Below, one piece after another: positions 46,393-61,808 of a stretch of 64,000 nt of DNA. Both the position numbers and the translations under genes were made by a program. Within the stretch, counting starts at the first letter, position 1. Each line of letters opens with the position of its first letter. The DNA is from Sipunculus nudus. Lineage: Eukaryota; Annelida; Sipuncula; Golfingiida; Sipunculidae. The DNA is taken from the NCBI GenBank assembly GCA_026874595.1, contig CM049320.1:49302714-49366713 (forward strand), written 5' to 3'. The notes under the pieces were generated by a model, which was not told the DNA's origin, made no database searches, and saw only the letters and a program-made list of their open reading frames with translations.

Positions 46393-47460
46393 AAATTACA
46401 TGTCAGTCAGATTCTTACTTGTGTTTGTTTATTGTGCATTTGTGATAAGTTGGCTTTCTATAACCATTCAAAATCTAATCACGTGACGCTTACCTTACAA
46501 TGTATATATGTCGTGGTAGCATCACTCTTTCAGTTTGTCTGTTACTGGATATCATTGTCAAACAGTGGATATACATATACCAATATATATACCAATGGCA
46601 ACGCATGTATATTTCTCGTACATTTCCTGAAATTCTGATAAGCAATGATAATGACAACACCCGTGAAACCTTGGACAATTGATTTTCTTCATACATTCAC
46701 TGAAACATTTATGCAAATTTTGGTAGAAATAACCCCGCATTTCTGGGAATGTGTATATATCCTAGAATTTTCAGCAAATGTATGAAATCCAAGGATCAGT
46801 TAGAAATTTCACGTGCATATATACATACACGTGTGCATTTCCTGATTAAATACATTCACTTTAACGATTATATATATATATATATAACATTGACATCTAC
46901 GAAGTAACGGGCACCAGTAACTCGTTCTGTTCCCGGGTAACTGCCATCTAGCCGTTAATCCGTTTATGGATATTTAGTACTCGTGACCACTTGTGCCGTA
47001 AACACTGAAGGATATGACTATCGTTCAGACAATACAGTTCTGATCAGACCATGCTTATCGCAATATTACCAATACAGATTACACGTGACATCGAACCATT
47101 TCGCAGTCTTACGGGTAGCTGTACATGCAGTGTATTAGACAGTAGCAAATGGAAATATAGCTTGTCCTAACGCTACCACCTAGTCCCCAACTGTATCAAA
47201 GTTCATTTCGGTATCAAAACTTTGTTTTGATTGTTGCATCACAACTGTGTGAATTACATAAAGCTGCGTTTCCAATAGATGCGGTCGGGGCACGGATACA
47301 TGTAGGATACGTTTAGCGTATTTCAAATTAAATGTCCACTGCAAAGTGACCTTGTATACGGCTGAAGTATCACCAGGTTTAATCGAGCCAAAACACAGTT
47401 AAATATGTGTAATAAGTGTGATTTAAGATATATATAAAAGAAGTCTTGTATTTTTAATAT

Positions 47461-47510
<50 letters not shown>

Positions 47511-49520
47511 TATATCTCTTCAAACTTGCCTCAGACCAAACCAGAACTGCACTACATATGCCTTTGATTACTCCCAAGAGAGAAATTGTTCGGCAGTTTC
47601 ATCCAGCAAATTTAGTAGTGGTAGTCTCCATATATGCCACATATAACTAGTTGCAAAACGAATGCCCTATGGGGATTTATTGTCGGTGAATTATGTGGCA
47701 TAACTCTATATATATGATTTTGTTATTTTAATAACTGGTTTTGTCATACCCTGTTTTATCACTCATATAGTGTTTCAAAATATTTTATTAATTTAACATA
47801 ACAGGTCGCAGTAAAATTGTCTGTAAACCGAAATTCACGTATGGATCTTCATATACATATTCTATGGAAATAGTTTAAAATTTAACTGTTGTTATGTATC
47901 GATATACAATTGAATCACGTATAACCAGTCGAAAAGATAGACATGATGAAAAATAAATCCTCCGTCTTTGCTTGTAGTACTCACGAAACAACTAATAAGT
48001 TCGTTCCTTGTGCCCGTGTGCCTTGTTTCCACATGCCTCGTCATTTCAATCAGAATAAAACGTACAACTAAGAAAATATGGGTTTCGAGATAATTCCGTC
48101 ATTCAGCTTATGGTTTCTTCATAATATGCATCTCAATAATCTTTTAATTATGCATCTCACAATGAGGAAAATTAGGATATACCACGTTTCAAAGGTCTTT
48201 TTCAGTCGTCATAAATGTGAGTCTGCATAATGTTTAAGACTGCTCAGTTTAAACGTAAATTATAAGTTGAGAAAACACAGTCATAACCAGTCATGCATAT
48301 TTTTGCAAATTGTGGCGTGTACCGGTATTTACGCATGCAAAGCCAGTTACCCGAATGTAGGATATAGATTACCAAGACTTGAAACAAACACGATTTTTCC
48401 TGATGATTTATGCTTGACTGGTCACAAAGTAGGCGCAAAAGCACACCAGGACGATTCTCTGCCTCAGTGTACACAAATCCTATTGTACACGGCCACAGCG
48501 TCAGGAAACGCAGCCTGAGTGGCTTTGTACGTAGTTTTTAGTCCAGTGCGGGATTTGATTTACAGTAAGCCAGGTTAAACTAGTGTAATGTCGGTAATTA
48601 AATGTCACCCTACATAATCCGTTAGCGCACAGCCATACAAATGTATAAAGGGTACAGGGTATGTAAATAAATACTTGCTTGTTTACAGCTGAGTGCTTTA
48701 GGAATGGGTAAAACTAATTGCTTTAAATAATGGATATTTGCACCTCCTTCAGGTAGGGGTATGTTTCAATCCCTTTAATGACGGAGTTTATACTCAACCC
48801 GTGTTCTTTTTGTTAATTTGTGGGAGACCGGAAAAAATCTACAGTCACTATAATGTATGAATGAACATGGGGATGTAGGCCCCATGGGCGGAGGCATGCA
48901 TTCATCAAAGTGTAGATTTCTAGTCTTGTCTTTTCGTCTGTCCAAATATACGTTAATGGATTTCATAATAAAGCACCCTTGGATATCAGACCACGTATCA
49001 CGAAGAAACAATTTTTAGGATCTAACCCCGGTCCAGTGTACATGTAGTGTAAGTTTTTTTCGTCTAAGGTTCTCTGTCATTTCAAGTGGTTATTCAGTCA
49101 GCGACGAAGGAGGTTTGGTACAATTTTTTTGTTTGCCATCCGATTTTGGCGGAGGTACTTGTTCTCTGTTCAGTGCTTTCTCGTGTTCACATGCCTTGTT
49201 TATGATGTCTCAATATTCAGACATCGTCTTTGATATCAAGCTTGGACACATTCTTGACATTTCGATTACAAAGTCTCTGTAATTATTTTGCTGTACTTGC
49301 GTGATAATTCCGTTCACACGCTCCCCGCATTCTACATATTCTTTATTGGAAAGATTTGGGATATTAAAACAAATACGTCAACAACATACCATTACTTTTC
49401 TTTGTTTGAAAAGTCTTGATTGCCACTAACAAGTAAATATTTCAGATACTGTGGAATCTATGTGCGCGTAATGCACTTTAATTTCTAACAAGAAAGGGCT
49501 TAGGGGGACGTAAAATATGT
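46393..49520. other. Unique non-coding sequence with AT microsatellites
   Basis: Contains (AT)n near 46,869-46,885 and a long interrupted (AT)n at 47,457-47,514. No exon or RNA gene could be supported. Confidence 0.4.
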
Positions 49521-49527
49521 TTGAGGC

Positions 49528-49640
49528 CCTGTCACGGATTCAGGGTATCAGCTTACATGCACTTTATTTATATATATATATATTTAGTCCTGTCACGGAT
49601 TCAGGGTATCAGCTAACATGCACTTTCATTTGTATATATG
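49528..49640. repeat. 61-bp tandem duplication
   Basis: CCTGTCACGGATTCAGGGTA begins at 49,528 and again at 49,589, each followed by TCAGCT(T/A)ACATGCACTTT. One (AT)n tract lies at the end of the first unit. Confidence 0.85.
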
Positions 49641-49649
49641 GCACAGAAC

Positions 49650-52600
49650 TTTTTTGTATAGAAGACAACGCTATCATTAATTGTGTTTTGCGAATATTCC
49701 TACTATATTAACTTCTATAAGAAAATGATTCATAGTAAAAATTGTTTCAATACCACCACGTTTGGGTATTTTTATCAGCATGTGCGGATGATATTATAGC
49801 CATTTAGTAAAATATCTTAAGCTTTGACTTAGTACGCTCGCTAGACTTCACACCACTCCTCCCTGACGTATGCATCATGTTCTTAAACACAGTAGCATAT
49901 ATTTACTAATCCTTATGCATGCCTAAGTGTATACATGTGTATAAGGTGAAGTGTATTAATACTCGAAACTTCCCCGTCCGTACAGGCAGCCCAGTGTGTC
50001 CGCCAACACGCTCCTTACGATAACACCAAGTGCCGTTATGAACAGTCGCACCTGAACTTACCGTTCATAACTCTCCGGGATTAACATGTCCATATTAATG
50101 AATATTACCCTAAAAAGTGAACGCGAATTGTTGTAAGTATGTGGCGACCTGTGCATTGACTCCGCGCCGGGTAACACGAACATGTTTGTACATACCACAT
50201 TGTTTATTGTGATTTATCAAAGCCTTGCTATCGCTGACAGGAGAGAGCTCGGCCCCCAGCTTTAAGTAATCCCTGTGTACTACCACAAACTATTGTTAAT
50301 ATTGTTGTTAATGCAGTAGTCTCAAGGACAGGACCCAGTATTAAGTCCCGGATACAGACCTGCTGTGTTCGGTCAGGCTGGCCAAGTTCTCCAAACTGTA
50401 CAGGTAGGACATTGACAACTCCATCTGTCTGTCTGTCCATCTCCTCTTTTCTCTCTCATGTGTATTACCGATTCTTATCAGGATCTCCCCTTCTCTTGGT
50501 TATTTTGTAACTACTTCATGAGTACAAGTGTAAACATACTCTGCTGTTTTTCCTCATTTCCCTTTATATTATGGGAGGTTACACAGGAACATCGCCTTTT
50601 CTTAAGTCAGCGGTGTTGACATCTGCCGTTGCCCTGTGTCTGTTTCTAATTCTCTTCAGTTCCTATTATGAGGTATACAAAGCAGATTTCGGTTTGGTAT
50701 ATCGCAGAAAATACCATGACAAAATACACTGGTAGTCTCAATATATGAAGACTTTACACGTTTTATGTCTTAATAATGGTATTAAAATATAGAAACATTG
50801 TTCCCGTCTTTACATATTCAAAACAACCGATGATTACTGTGAATGGTATGACCCTTCAGCAGTATGACAGTTATAAGTATATGGCCATTTATATTTACAT
50901 TTTGATATATTGCACCAAAGCACACCGAATTGTTTACTACAAACCTCAAGAAAATGCCAGATAATACAATTTAACAAAATATATCATTTAGTTTGATAAA
51001 ATAATAGGGATCTTGAAGTTCCCTTGACTCAATGAGTATAGATTGGGAACAGGCATAGATTGGGACAATAGTTCATCTAAGTCCCTGCTTTGCTTTCCTT
51101 TAATGTACGTCAGGTATGCGGCTATGGCATTAGCACCCGGATAAGTGTCACCTCCGTATAGTTATAAGTACCTGGCCTAAATATACAAGGAATACCTACC
51201 ATTGCTTTATTAAAACTGAGATTTTATTTTCATTAAATTCCTTCGAGGTGGTTTACGTTTCGTTTCATGTTTACTTTGTTATTGAGAGCAATAGTTAAAT
51301 TCTTGTGTGTAACTTTTAGCACTCTTAGCTTAATTTGACGTTTTTATATATTTGTAGTCAGCGTATTGATAAAGGGGGACCCGCAGATATGTGATAAAAA
51401 AGACAATATAACCTTCTTGTACATGTGATACATACTGTGTTTAACAACACCTGCACAGTTACACAACTATTGATCAATAAAGGTCAAGAAACCTTGAATC
51501 TTCAAAGCCAACGAGATGATACATTACATCTCATAAATCACAGGGCACCGGTACGTGTGAAGGCGGGGATGATGGGCCGAAGCAGCGTGTAAACATACGA
51601 TAGCCCTCTTTTGGCAAATACACTTGTAATATTCCTTTTTCTTGTGCATGATAACGGAAATTATACGTTGATTAAACAGCCACCCAAATTGTGTATATCT
51701 CTCAGGCATTGGTTTCGTGGTTATATGCCGCTGAGGTTATAATATTTAATAATAATAATAATAATAAATAATAACGAAAAGAAGAATAAAAGAACTACAG
51801 ATGTGAAAACCAGCATCATCATTTCGAAATCTTAATTTTATAAGACATTCGCGAGTGGCAAATAATATATTATTGAGGCTGTATACTGTTATTACTTATA
51901 ATTCAATGACTGACATCATACGTTTATGCACACAGAACAAATATAACTTTAAGTACCATATATTTTGATACCATATGGCAACATTCAGATATTCTCTTTT
52001 TTGAAGAACAAATATCGATGCGGATTTGTATATCATAAGTGAACATTGAACGAAAAATTTTTTTTTTCTGAGGCTACAGTGTTTTGATAAACCCTTAAAT
52101 ATCCTAAGAATAAAATTATACGCATCATTCACCTTTTTTCGTTACTTGATTGTCTCTCACTTTACTGAGCTTTGTACACAACGCCAAAACTGCTGTTTTG
52201 TTCATGACATTTCATTTGCTTGTAGAAATGACACTGTGGAACCAATTTGTGTTCTGACCATCTTTTTTTTATCAGATTTTATACCATGAACGGTCTCATG
52301 AGTACCATTCATTCCATTCTCGCCGCGCAGAGGCCTCACAGGAATAGCCATTGACCAAGAAATTACGTTTAATTAATCCATGCTTACTTTACAAGTTATT
52401 AAAATTTTGGAAACGATTACATCTGATGTAAACCAGGCATTGTTAGGATTTTTAGCAAAATGGTTCACGTAAAAACGAGTTAAAAATCTACATGTGGATA
52501 CTGACACGAATTATTATACTCTTGCAGTGTGGTTATTGATGCCGTATTCGTCCAACGTGCCACATGGGGATTCCGGAACCTAAATTACCGTGGGTCAGAA

Positions 52601-55600
52601 AGACACTTCCTACATATTGCTGGGCTGACCATAAGTCACCAGGATTGTTTGCATTGCAAAACCAGCCCTACCCAATAAACAGACAATAATCTCATAATCA
52701 ATGTGAAAGTTGACTTAAGCGTAGCCAGAATGTTTGCATAAACCTGCATATTCCTTATATATCTACATTCTGGTGTTGGGGGTCAGGTAACCTCTTAGCC
52801 TTGAGTTTTTGGGTGACAACAGTATATTTATGAGTCGGCATTAAAAGTTCTGAATATTTTGAGATTTTTCACTGTTTCATGTCTCAGCAGTATGTTTAAA
52901 ACATCTCATGTTTTAAATAATATTTGCAACAGTCACTTATTGGCTAAGTAGGCCCTTCAAATATGCATCTTGTATAACTAGACAACCTGGTTATTTTAAT
53001 CTATATTTTATTAGTTTTAATTTAGAATGTTCATATATCACTGACAACTGGTTTTCTTTCTTTCCCTCTCTTTTCTTTTTCTTTCCCCCCCCTCTCTCTC
53101 ATATCCTCCCGCCGATATTCACCTCCTCCTACATCCTGCCTGTACGCCCTTTTTTAATCTTTAATTTACCTCCTCGAGTTCTTACACACCAATTCTGGTT
53201 ATGATATTGGATATTAGAAAAATTAAAATATATTATACGTTGCGTCTAAGACCTGTTCATGCGCTTGGATATGTTAACACGGAAACAGTGTCTATTATTT
53301 AACGTCCTTGTGTTAGCGCCTCGTACCATATAAAAAAAGTATGAATATAGCATATGACATTCCTCTGCAAATATGGGACATGAAAACAGTATTTGCTGTG
53401 GCATTTTTGTTCAGGACATGTGAGTGGGACAATAAACAGGTATACGGACCCCCCGCCGGACAAGAAGTCCTTCCTTGAAATAAAGACCCGCCCCCACTAA
53501 TCTCCCCTTTGATATGCTATTCATTTATTAGTGAGAAGATATCTTGGTTCAAGGAAGTAATTTTGCGCAATTTATTATAATAATAAACATTTCAAAATTT
53601 AATTTGATTTTAACACCCCGGTTTATAAGCATTCAACAATATTACAATTAATATCAATACTTATTACTACTCCATGAAGCAGTTGCGCTTACTACATTAT
53701 AAATTTTCTGAATTAGAGACGGAAAACAGGAAGAAAATACGAACTATCTGAATGTTAGAATTTTCACGCATTCATTGTGTAAAAGATATTTGTTCCCACT
53801 TCTCCCCCCTCCCCAACACACACACACACACACCGAAAACAAGGCCTGTGATAATTTGCGCCGCACAGTTAAATCTCTAAACCTGCAAGTTTTTATCAAG
53901 TGTAACAATAGTCCGGTTTAAAAAGTTGTGGGGAATGTACAATTCCAAGGATTTCATCTCTGTTGTAACCATTTTGTTAAACAACATGAGGCTGTCTCAT
54001 GCTTATTTTATACGTTGAACAGGATCATAACACATTGACCTTCGCTCTCTGACCTTTGATCTCACACAAATAATAAATTTGACTCTGGCAGGGATTACAA
54101 ACATTGCAGGTCACTTGTCACAGCACGGACATATTTGCAAATAGTCGCTAAACAGACCAAACCTGTTTGAATGAGGTCAGAGGCGTGCTGGGTCTGCATT
54201 AATCTGCAGAGAATCAGGTTATCTCTTCACATGTGTTTTACATTGTACATAACATTGTACAAGGCAGTACAGGTATGTCACGTGTTTTATATGATACTTT
54301 ATATTATACATATGCAATATAGTACGTTATCGGTAATTTGTGTGACATGAATGGTGGTGATCGTGATCTGCTTGTAGTCTAATGCACGAGAACTAAGAAC
54401 ATAAAGGGGGAATAATTCTAGTTCTGGAAAATACATGCATTATTTACATGTTTCCCGAAAAAAATCCTTTATTTAATGTTTTACATAAATGTAATAAAGA
54501 AAACAAGTTTAAGTGTATTTATTCATTCAGTTGTAAACACATATTCTCATACGTATATACCACATAATATTATACATATTCTTATGAATAATACATATTT
54601 TACATATTTTATACATAGCTTCATCTGTCTCTCAGAACAAGTACTATTTATAGACATTTTTACAATGGTGCCATCACTTGGTAATCATTTGCCTATACAT
54701 TTCCTACATTCGACCCTCTCTTGATCGAAGAAAATCAATTAGTCCGTTTATTCAGCGTTACACATCAGATTGAGGCAACCGCATGGATTAAATTTTTAGT
54801 TGAGGTGTATCTGGGTGCTTAAAAGTTAAAAACCTATTCAATGTGGAAATACTGTAAGTGTCAGAAAGCACATGCTTCATTCGTCAGGTTAACAGAAGAA
54901 ACATTTGGGTTTCTATGCAGAGAGGATTGCCCCGGTGAGGTACACTCAAAAGTCATCTCATCAAATAAAATCCAGACGGACGCCATGCGCACATCATGGT
55001 TATAGTTGTAAATATGTCTGAATCAAAGTTTTCGTAAGTCTGTCTGATAAAAATAAACACAGACACGACTCCAGTGATACCTGTCCTCTTCAGAAACCTA
55101 ATCCCAGCTCGTATGTCCTACCGGGGAAGAATTGCTAAAGCAAGCATGAAAGTAGTTTTAATTGCGTGTCCCAGGTCCAGGTAAAGAATAAATACCAGGT
55201 GCTCATCTGTCACTTTGGACTAATATTATGCCCAAATTTAATCTATTTAAGGTCCATCCATACAAAAAAATTACCAAAATACTGATATATGAAAAAAACT
55301 CATCAATCCCTATAACGTCCCCGTCCTACAGGGGGAGGCTTAATTACCTCATGCTACGCGTTAAACGTTTCCCAGATATTTTCTATAATCATCCATACTC
55401 TAATCAATATTTAAACCTCTACACTTGACACAGAAGATTTCATAATTGCCTCCGCCGGGAGGGTATGTGTTCATATGTGTTTGTTCACAAGGTAACTCCC
55501 GCAATTATGAACAGAATCCAGTGAAATTTTCATGACACCTTGGGAATGGGCCCATGAAGAATCGAGTTTGGTGTGGGTGCGGCCAATGATCCGGGTCAAG

Positions 55601-56758
55601 GAATGACATGCCCAATTAAACATGGGAATATGGGCCGGATATGCACCGATGAACCTGGGTATATGGGCCAATCGCTTTATCCTATTCGTGCTGCTGATAT
55701 AAGGCCGCATTATGGGCCAATGTGTGAATTAAAACATTGGTTGAGGAGTATCCCAAGTTAAGGACCGCTCACATGGCGGAAGCCTGTATTCGTGAGAATG
55801 CATATTTCGGGTTAGAAAAAAAATAATAGATACCTGATATATTTGAATATTTCAATCATTTACAAATCCAGTGGTAGTAGATATTTAAAACGGGATAAGA
55901 TAAAACCGGTTTTGTTAAACAACAGTCAGTATTTTATAACAAAGGGAAATAAATGAACTGTAAGTCTGACACATATTTTGGAATAAATCAAAACATCAGT
56001 TATAATCTTCAGTGGAACCATCAGCACAACGTACTGGCCTCAACAAATTTTCTTCTTTAACAAGTTGTTCTTTTTTTGCATGAAGACTTCCATTCTAGCC
56101 AGAAATGATAACTAGCTTTATATAAAGCTATGTATAATAAGCTGAGACTGGAATTGTCTTCAGGGATTCTGCTTTTGCTTCCAGTTTGAATTACTATATA
56201 ACATGAATAAATGTTCTTATGAAGTATATGAGGTCAATGGTTTAAACGAACCATTCCGATATCTGACGTCTCTTAACTAAAGATAAATCCTTGAGCCTTT
56301 TATAAAAAAAAAGACAGAAAACGCCGTTTTCATCACACATAGGTTGTTCGTCTTGTTTATATGCACGTGGTAATAAAAAGGGCCCGCCAAAATGACATAA
56401 ACACATTTAACAAGATTATCTGTCGACAAGTCCGAGGAACCAGAGTTTTGCAAAGGGCGTTTTTTAACTAGTGACCTTTAAAATTCTGCATATAGGCAAC
56501 TAACTACCTTAGGTTCCATGGTTTTTCAGTTTGTCAACACTGCTGTGTTTACTTAAAGTTTGTAGATAAGCGAACTCATACATCTGTCTCAAAGGCGTTA
56601 TAGGAACATTTCACAATAGGAATAACCTAAAGTTCATTAATATGTGCAGAATAGGCCAGAAATCTAAAAATATTAACAGATAATGTAGGCCAACAGCTGG
56701 CTTTAAGGTATAATAAGTTTTTTTTAAGGAAGACTTAATATACATGTTTATTCCACAG
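49650..56758. other. Unique non-coding sequence upstream of the coiled-coil gene
   Basis: No coding exon is supported. A GC-richer block at 49,980-50,410 ends in a donor-like CTGTACAG|GTAGG (50,405) and could be an untranslated first exon of the downstream gene; this is a guess. A dispersed repeat lies at 55,447-55,620. Confidence 0.4.
55447..55620 (+). repeat. Dispersed repeat, copy 2
   Basis: Starts TGCCTCCGCCGGGAGGGTATG and continues TTTGTTCACAAGGTAACTC, GTGAAATTTTCATGACACC and GATCCGGGTCAAGG. It corresponds to 19,678-19,850 at lower identity. A downstream tail to about 55,750 is unique within the window. Confidence 0.6.
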
Positions 56759-58022
56759 ACTCAAGATGATGTGACCGCCTACCGTATCCTCGCCACGTTC
56801 CGCGCAGCATAGTTCTGTCGTCGCCATGGCGCAGCAGACAGAGATAAAGAGGCTGAAGGATGAGCTGAAGAGGATGGAGGCTGAACTCATCCAGATATCG
56901 GCCGCGAAGGAGGAAATGGAAGCAAAGTATACAAATACCAACGAAAAGGTGGGATGGCTTCTTCAGTCCTCCCGTGTATCCGTTTTCTGCTGCTTTTTAT
57001 CTTTATTGTAGTTTATTGCTTGAATACATAGACTTATCTATGTAAAGAAATGTTGATAGGATTATGTATAAAAGTAATGCAAAGGTAACTTTTTTTTCTT
57101 TTTAGCTTCAACAAGCCTTAAAGATGGGTTACGGCCAGCAGGAATACGACCCGGAAAACTGTGGTCTTGTCAAACAAAATCTTAAACTACGAAAACAACT
57201 TGAGCAGGAAAAGAAACGTTATGACAAGAACCTGGCCGCCTACCAGGGGGACCAACAGCGCCAAGCACAGAAAATACGTAGACTGCAAGAAACGGTGTGT
57301 AACACTTTTCGTAACCCGTATATTTACAGATTATGAAATACAAACGCTAAAAGGGCTGGGACACATACACCTCCACACACAGATAGGATACAAAGATATA
57401 GAGGCTAGGCTAGAGGATCTTCACACATAGTGAATGTGTGTGTGTTCAAACATATAACAAACACACTAAATAGAAATTGACACACATACACGGACTTTGC
57501 TCCTTGATTAGGAATGGACACCCTCATAACAATTTAGTCTATTTAAAAATGGGCAGGAAAAGGGCAGACTCCTGAGGTAAAGACCTTAACATGGGTCCTT
57601 TACACTCACAAGACTATGGAAATGAGCAACTCTTACACCAATAATATCAGAATAGAAGCATTCATTTATATTGAACTGGCAAATTTTTTAAGATGGATCC
57701 GGCACACTTTTGTCATTTACAACGCAGACAGGAATCGGTAGCTCATGGAACCTTAGACTTGAGAATAAACATTTGGACTCAGGAAACAGCTCGAGAAAGA
57801 AAACTAACGGCGTTACGATTAGGAATGAGTTTCGGATTAATCCTTTTTTTTGTGTTTAGATAAACTTATTATTGAATAATACTTTTTTGTGATTATCTTC
57901 ATCCTGATTAAATAGATAGTTACGCATCCCGGCTCCGAGGTTTTGTTGAAATGTTCTCAAACAAAACAATATTTAAGTCTAAGTTTTCATTTTATCGGAT
58001 GTTGTAGACCCAGACGGGCCTT

Positions 58023-58119
<97 letters not shown>

Positions 58120-60751
58120 TTTAAAGCTCCCCTAATAGCAATAGCCATGGTTCGGCGGCCGTCCGTCGTCTGACGTCTGTCTGAAACCACTAGTAGCTTT
58201 TTTCAGCAATGACTCGAGAGATACTCAAGGAAAATAAAAATTTAAGTGTTTTAATTTGGCCGCAAACGAAATTGGTGGCTCAGCCTACAATTTTGGTGTT
58301 TTAAGTGCGTTTTTGTTTGTGATTGGCCAATAATAAATTGCACACTTTTGAGAGTTATGGTCTTTTATGGGATCATGGTGTAATTAATTCAAAAACGTGC
58401 ATGATCCTGGCATATATTCCTGTCATCACACAAATTTTGAATAAAATTGTCCCAACCTATTTTTCACAACCCTGTCGGGGACACATTGGCACTTTGCCTT
58501 GGTGCGTGCCTCTTGCACACAACGAATTTTTTTCTCATAAAAAGGCTTTATGAATTCAAACTGTATTTGCTCATATATTGATCATAGCGAAAGCATGTCA
58601 CTGGTTAAATTTGGGGATATTTTTTAGCCATTTAAAATTGACAGATTTGAAAGTGTATTCAAGTCTTTTCCACTGGAATCTTTGATTATTTTATACAGGT
58701 AAAGAAATGAGCATGATCTCCAGATTCATTTCTCCCATTAGTCTCATCATACAAAGGTTGAGCGAAATTCGATGAACCTGTTCTTCAGAACCATTACAGA
58801 CACCTCAGAATTTGATACTAAGTCTTTCAAGGTTTTGGCGTCTCATGGTACATTAAGCCTCTGCCCTGCACCTGGTAAAACTCTGTTCTTAATCCAGTTT
58901 TGGGTTATACTTTGCTTGTCACCAGGTTGTTTGCTTTTCCGCAATCCTTATGCTGTTTTATTAACTGTGTCTGATCACATTATTGAATTTCTTTAGTTGA
59001 TAGATCTGTTAAGGTACTTTCTGTTGAGTTTATGTAAATATATTTATCTTCTGTTTTTTTTTTTCTCTTGACCCCTCTGGACTCGATCGCCAATATAATG
59101 GAGGTTCATAGATATTCATGAATATTCGTGACTGGTAACTTGTTGTGTTGTTTAATCGGATGGTTTCAAAGGTTGAAAATTGATTTCCAGACTTGAGTCA
59201 GGTAGGTTCAGACAAGTGGACAATGATATTATAAGGGAGACGATCTTCTACATGAGACGATCTTCTTCGTGCTGTAAGGGTTGTTGTTTAAAAAATGGAA
59301 ATAATATCTGACAATTGTAGAGGCAATTATTGTATGTCAAATTGATTACTGGGTGATACAGAAATAATTTGGAGATTTTGTTGCCATGGTAAAGGAAATT
59401 TTGACTCAAAATACTCAACATAATGGTTAAACGTTTAATGAACGGGAGTAAAGTATAATTATATTTAATTCTTACATTTTATTCCATATCTAACGGAATC
59501 AGAAAACGGTCCATATCAGCAAAACACTTTTAGCCTAAAAGGTTTAATATTACCAAAATGCTTCCTTGGGGCCTGGCTGATTTTGTATTCTTTTCTCCAG
59601 CTGGATAGCTTTCTCAGGACTAGGAATTGGTTCGGACTGCTCATTTTGTTGATTACTCTCATTTATGTGTGTAATGGTAGAAAATTATCATAATAATAAT
59701 AAAAAAATTATAATAATTATAATCATAATAACAATTATTATATCATAATTATAATAAGTGCATAAAAAGAATATGCGTAGATATGTCAAACTCTTGGAAA
59801 TTTACACACCATTCATTATATCTGTTCTGTGGATTGTGCATTTAAGATCAACCACTTGGATGTCTCATCCCGAATACTTTTGATGTGTTGATTAGGCCTG
59901 ATCTGATTGTACCAATACTTCTATCCTTTTTTAAACTTAGGCCCGTCTGAGTTAAGTGAGGCTGTAGCTCGAAGTTAAACAACCTGACTTGCCCATGTAC
60001 AACAGGCTTTAATTAATATACGTCTTTTTAATGTACACTTTAACAGGTCAAGATGTGGAAAGACATACACGGCAGTATTTTAGGAGATGATGCCGATTTA
60101 GATGAACTTTTAGAAGAAGTAAGTGTGTTCTTAGTCTTTCAGAGATTATGAGATTCTAATAAATAATTTATATTCGAATGTATAAACATTTAACAATAAT
60201 TGTCTATCGTTGGCGTTGAATCAAATATTCATAAACATGTGAATATATAATACCCCAAGAACTATGGGTGCGAAGAAAGGAGGCCCCGAATCAACCCCCC
60301 CCCCGGAGGTTATGTTTATAAGATTACAAGATTAAAAAATTTGTTCTCTTGATATTTTTTAGTTAAGAAGGTTGATACAAGAAGTCGGTGTTGCTATTTA
60401 AGAACTTTTTCACGAGATCCGTATATATCATACAGCTTTGAATATACCAACTTTAACAGGTTAAACTTATTTAGTTATTTTGATCAAATTTCATTATTCG
60501 TGTTTGTTTAAGAATCTGATTATTATTTTAGGAAGTAACCTACATCCCGGAGCCCGTGTCTACAGACCCCGATGGCGCAGACAGGGAACGGAAAACATCC
60601 GCTCCGGTTCTAGGGTAAGGTGTGATGGGTTTCGTTGTATAGTCATCCAACGCCAGTCATTTAGAAGTTAATATCTTTAAAAATAAGTGTCTTAATAATT
60701 TTGTAAAATGGCTCCTATAGTTCGTCAGTAACCTTAATGAACCACGCGGAC

Positions 60752-60787
<36 letters not shown>

Positions 60788-61758
60788 TTATATATGCAAT
60801 ATGCAAACATTTCAAACATGGCCTTCTACATTAGGATGAAAGAAAGCCAAGGCGTGGAGGGGGAGTGTCTTGAAGTTCGGGCATATGATATGTTCCATGT
60901 TAAAGAAAAAAGTTATCACTATGAATTAATAATAATGAATGATATATTGTATTTATTATTCCGTACGTTTACAAAAATAACAGCTGTGCTAGCATTTATT
61001 GTTTACTGTAAAACCTCGTGTAAACGACCACAATTATTAAATGATGTGGATGGATAATGTTGACATTTGCGACAAGTCAAAATAACACGGCCAGACCAAA
61101 ACGTGTGGTTATGAGAGCTGAGTGGTTGTGAGATGAGGTTTCACTGTATTTATCATATTCAAAATACTCACAGGCTAAACGGCAGCTGCTTTGATTGACA
61201 TTTCATAATGTTACCTAGCCGTGACAACCCGACTCAGTGAGCAATCGGATTATTGGGCTGGTAAGCCTAATCGATCTGAAGCCAGTAATCTGGTCGTAAT
61301 GCCAGAGGGTCGAAATGACGCTAAATGCTACCCCATAATGCATTACCTTGGCTCATTTTATATTGCGCATATCACACAATCGTCTTTTAGATCTTGTGTA
61401 TGGGTTACCGATATTCACATTAACACCAAATAAGCTATATTTAAGACATCTTTCAGTCAGCTATGTGAGTGACTTTTATGTTAACAGAGCCAGCGCGCCT
61501 CAACAAAAGGAGCGGCGACGGTCACAGTACGGGATGGACGCGGCCAGTGTTGCAGCAGGTAGGAGTTACTCAACTAAAGATGCTTGAATCATCATGTGAA
61601 TTAACACACAGTTGTTTAGAGACATGAGGCGGAAGTAAACGTTGTTTTAAAAGGTGTCAGCTTATAAAATTTACCGATTAAAGACAATATATAGCTAGCT
61701 CAACAAAAGGCGGACAAACATTGCAGCACGTACCTGCGCGATACAGCACACAGACCGG

Positions 61759-61808
<50 letters not shown>

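Noticed and set aside
57943-58190. Tyr-Ile repeat open frames on both strands
   Set aside because: An AT dinucleotide run has no stops in any frame; not coding.
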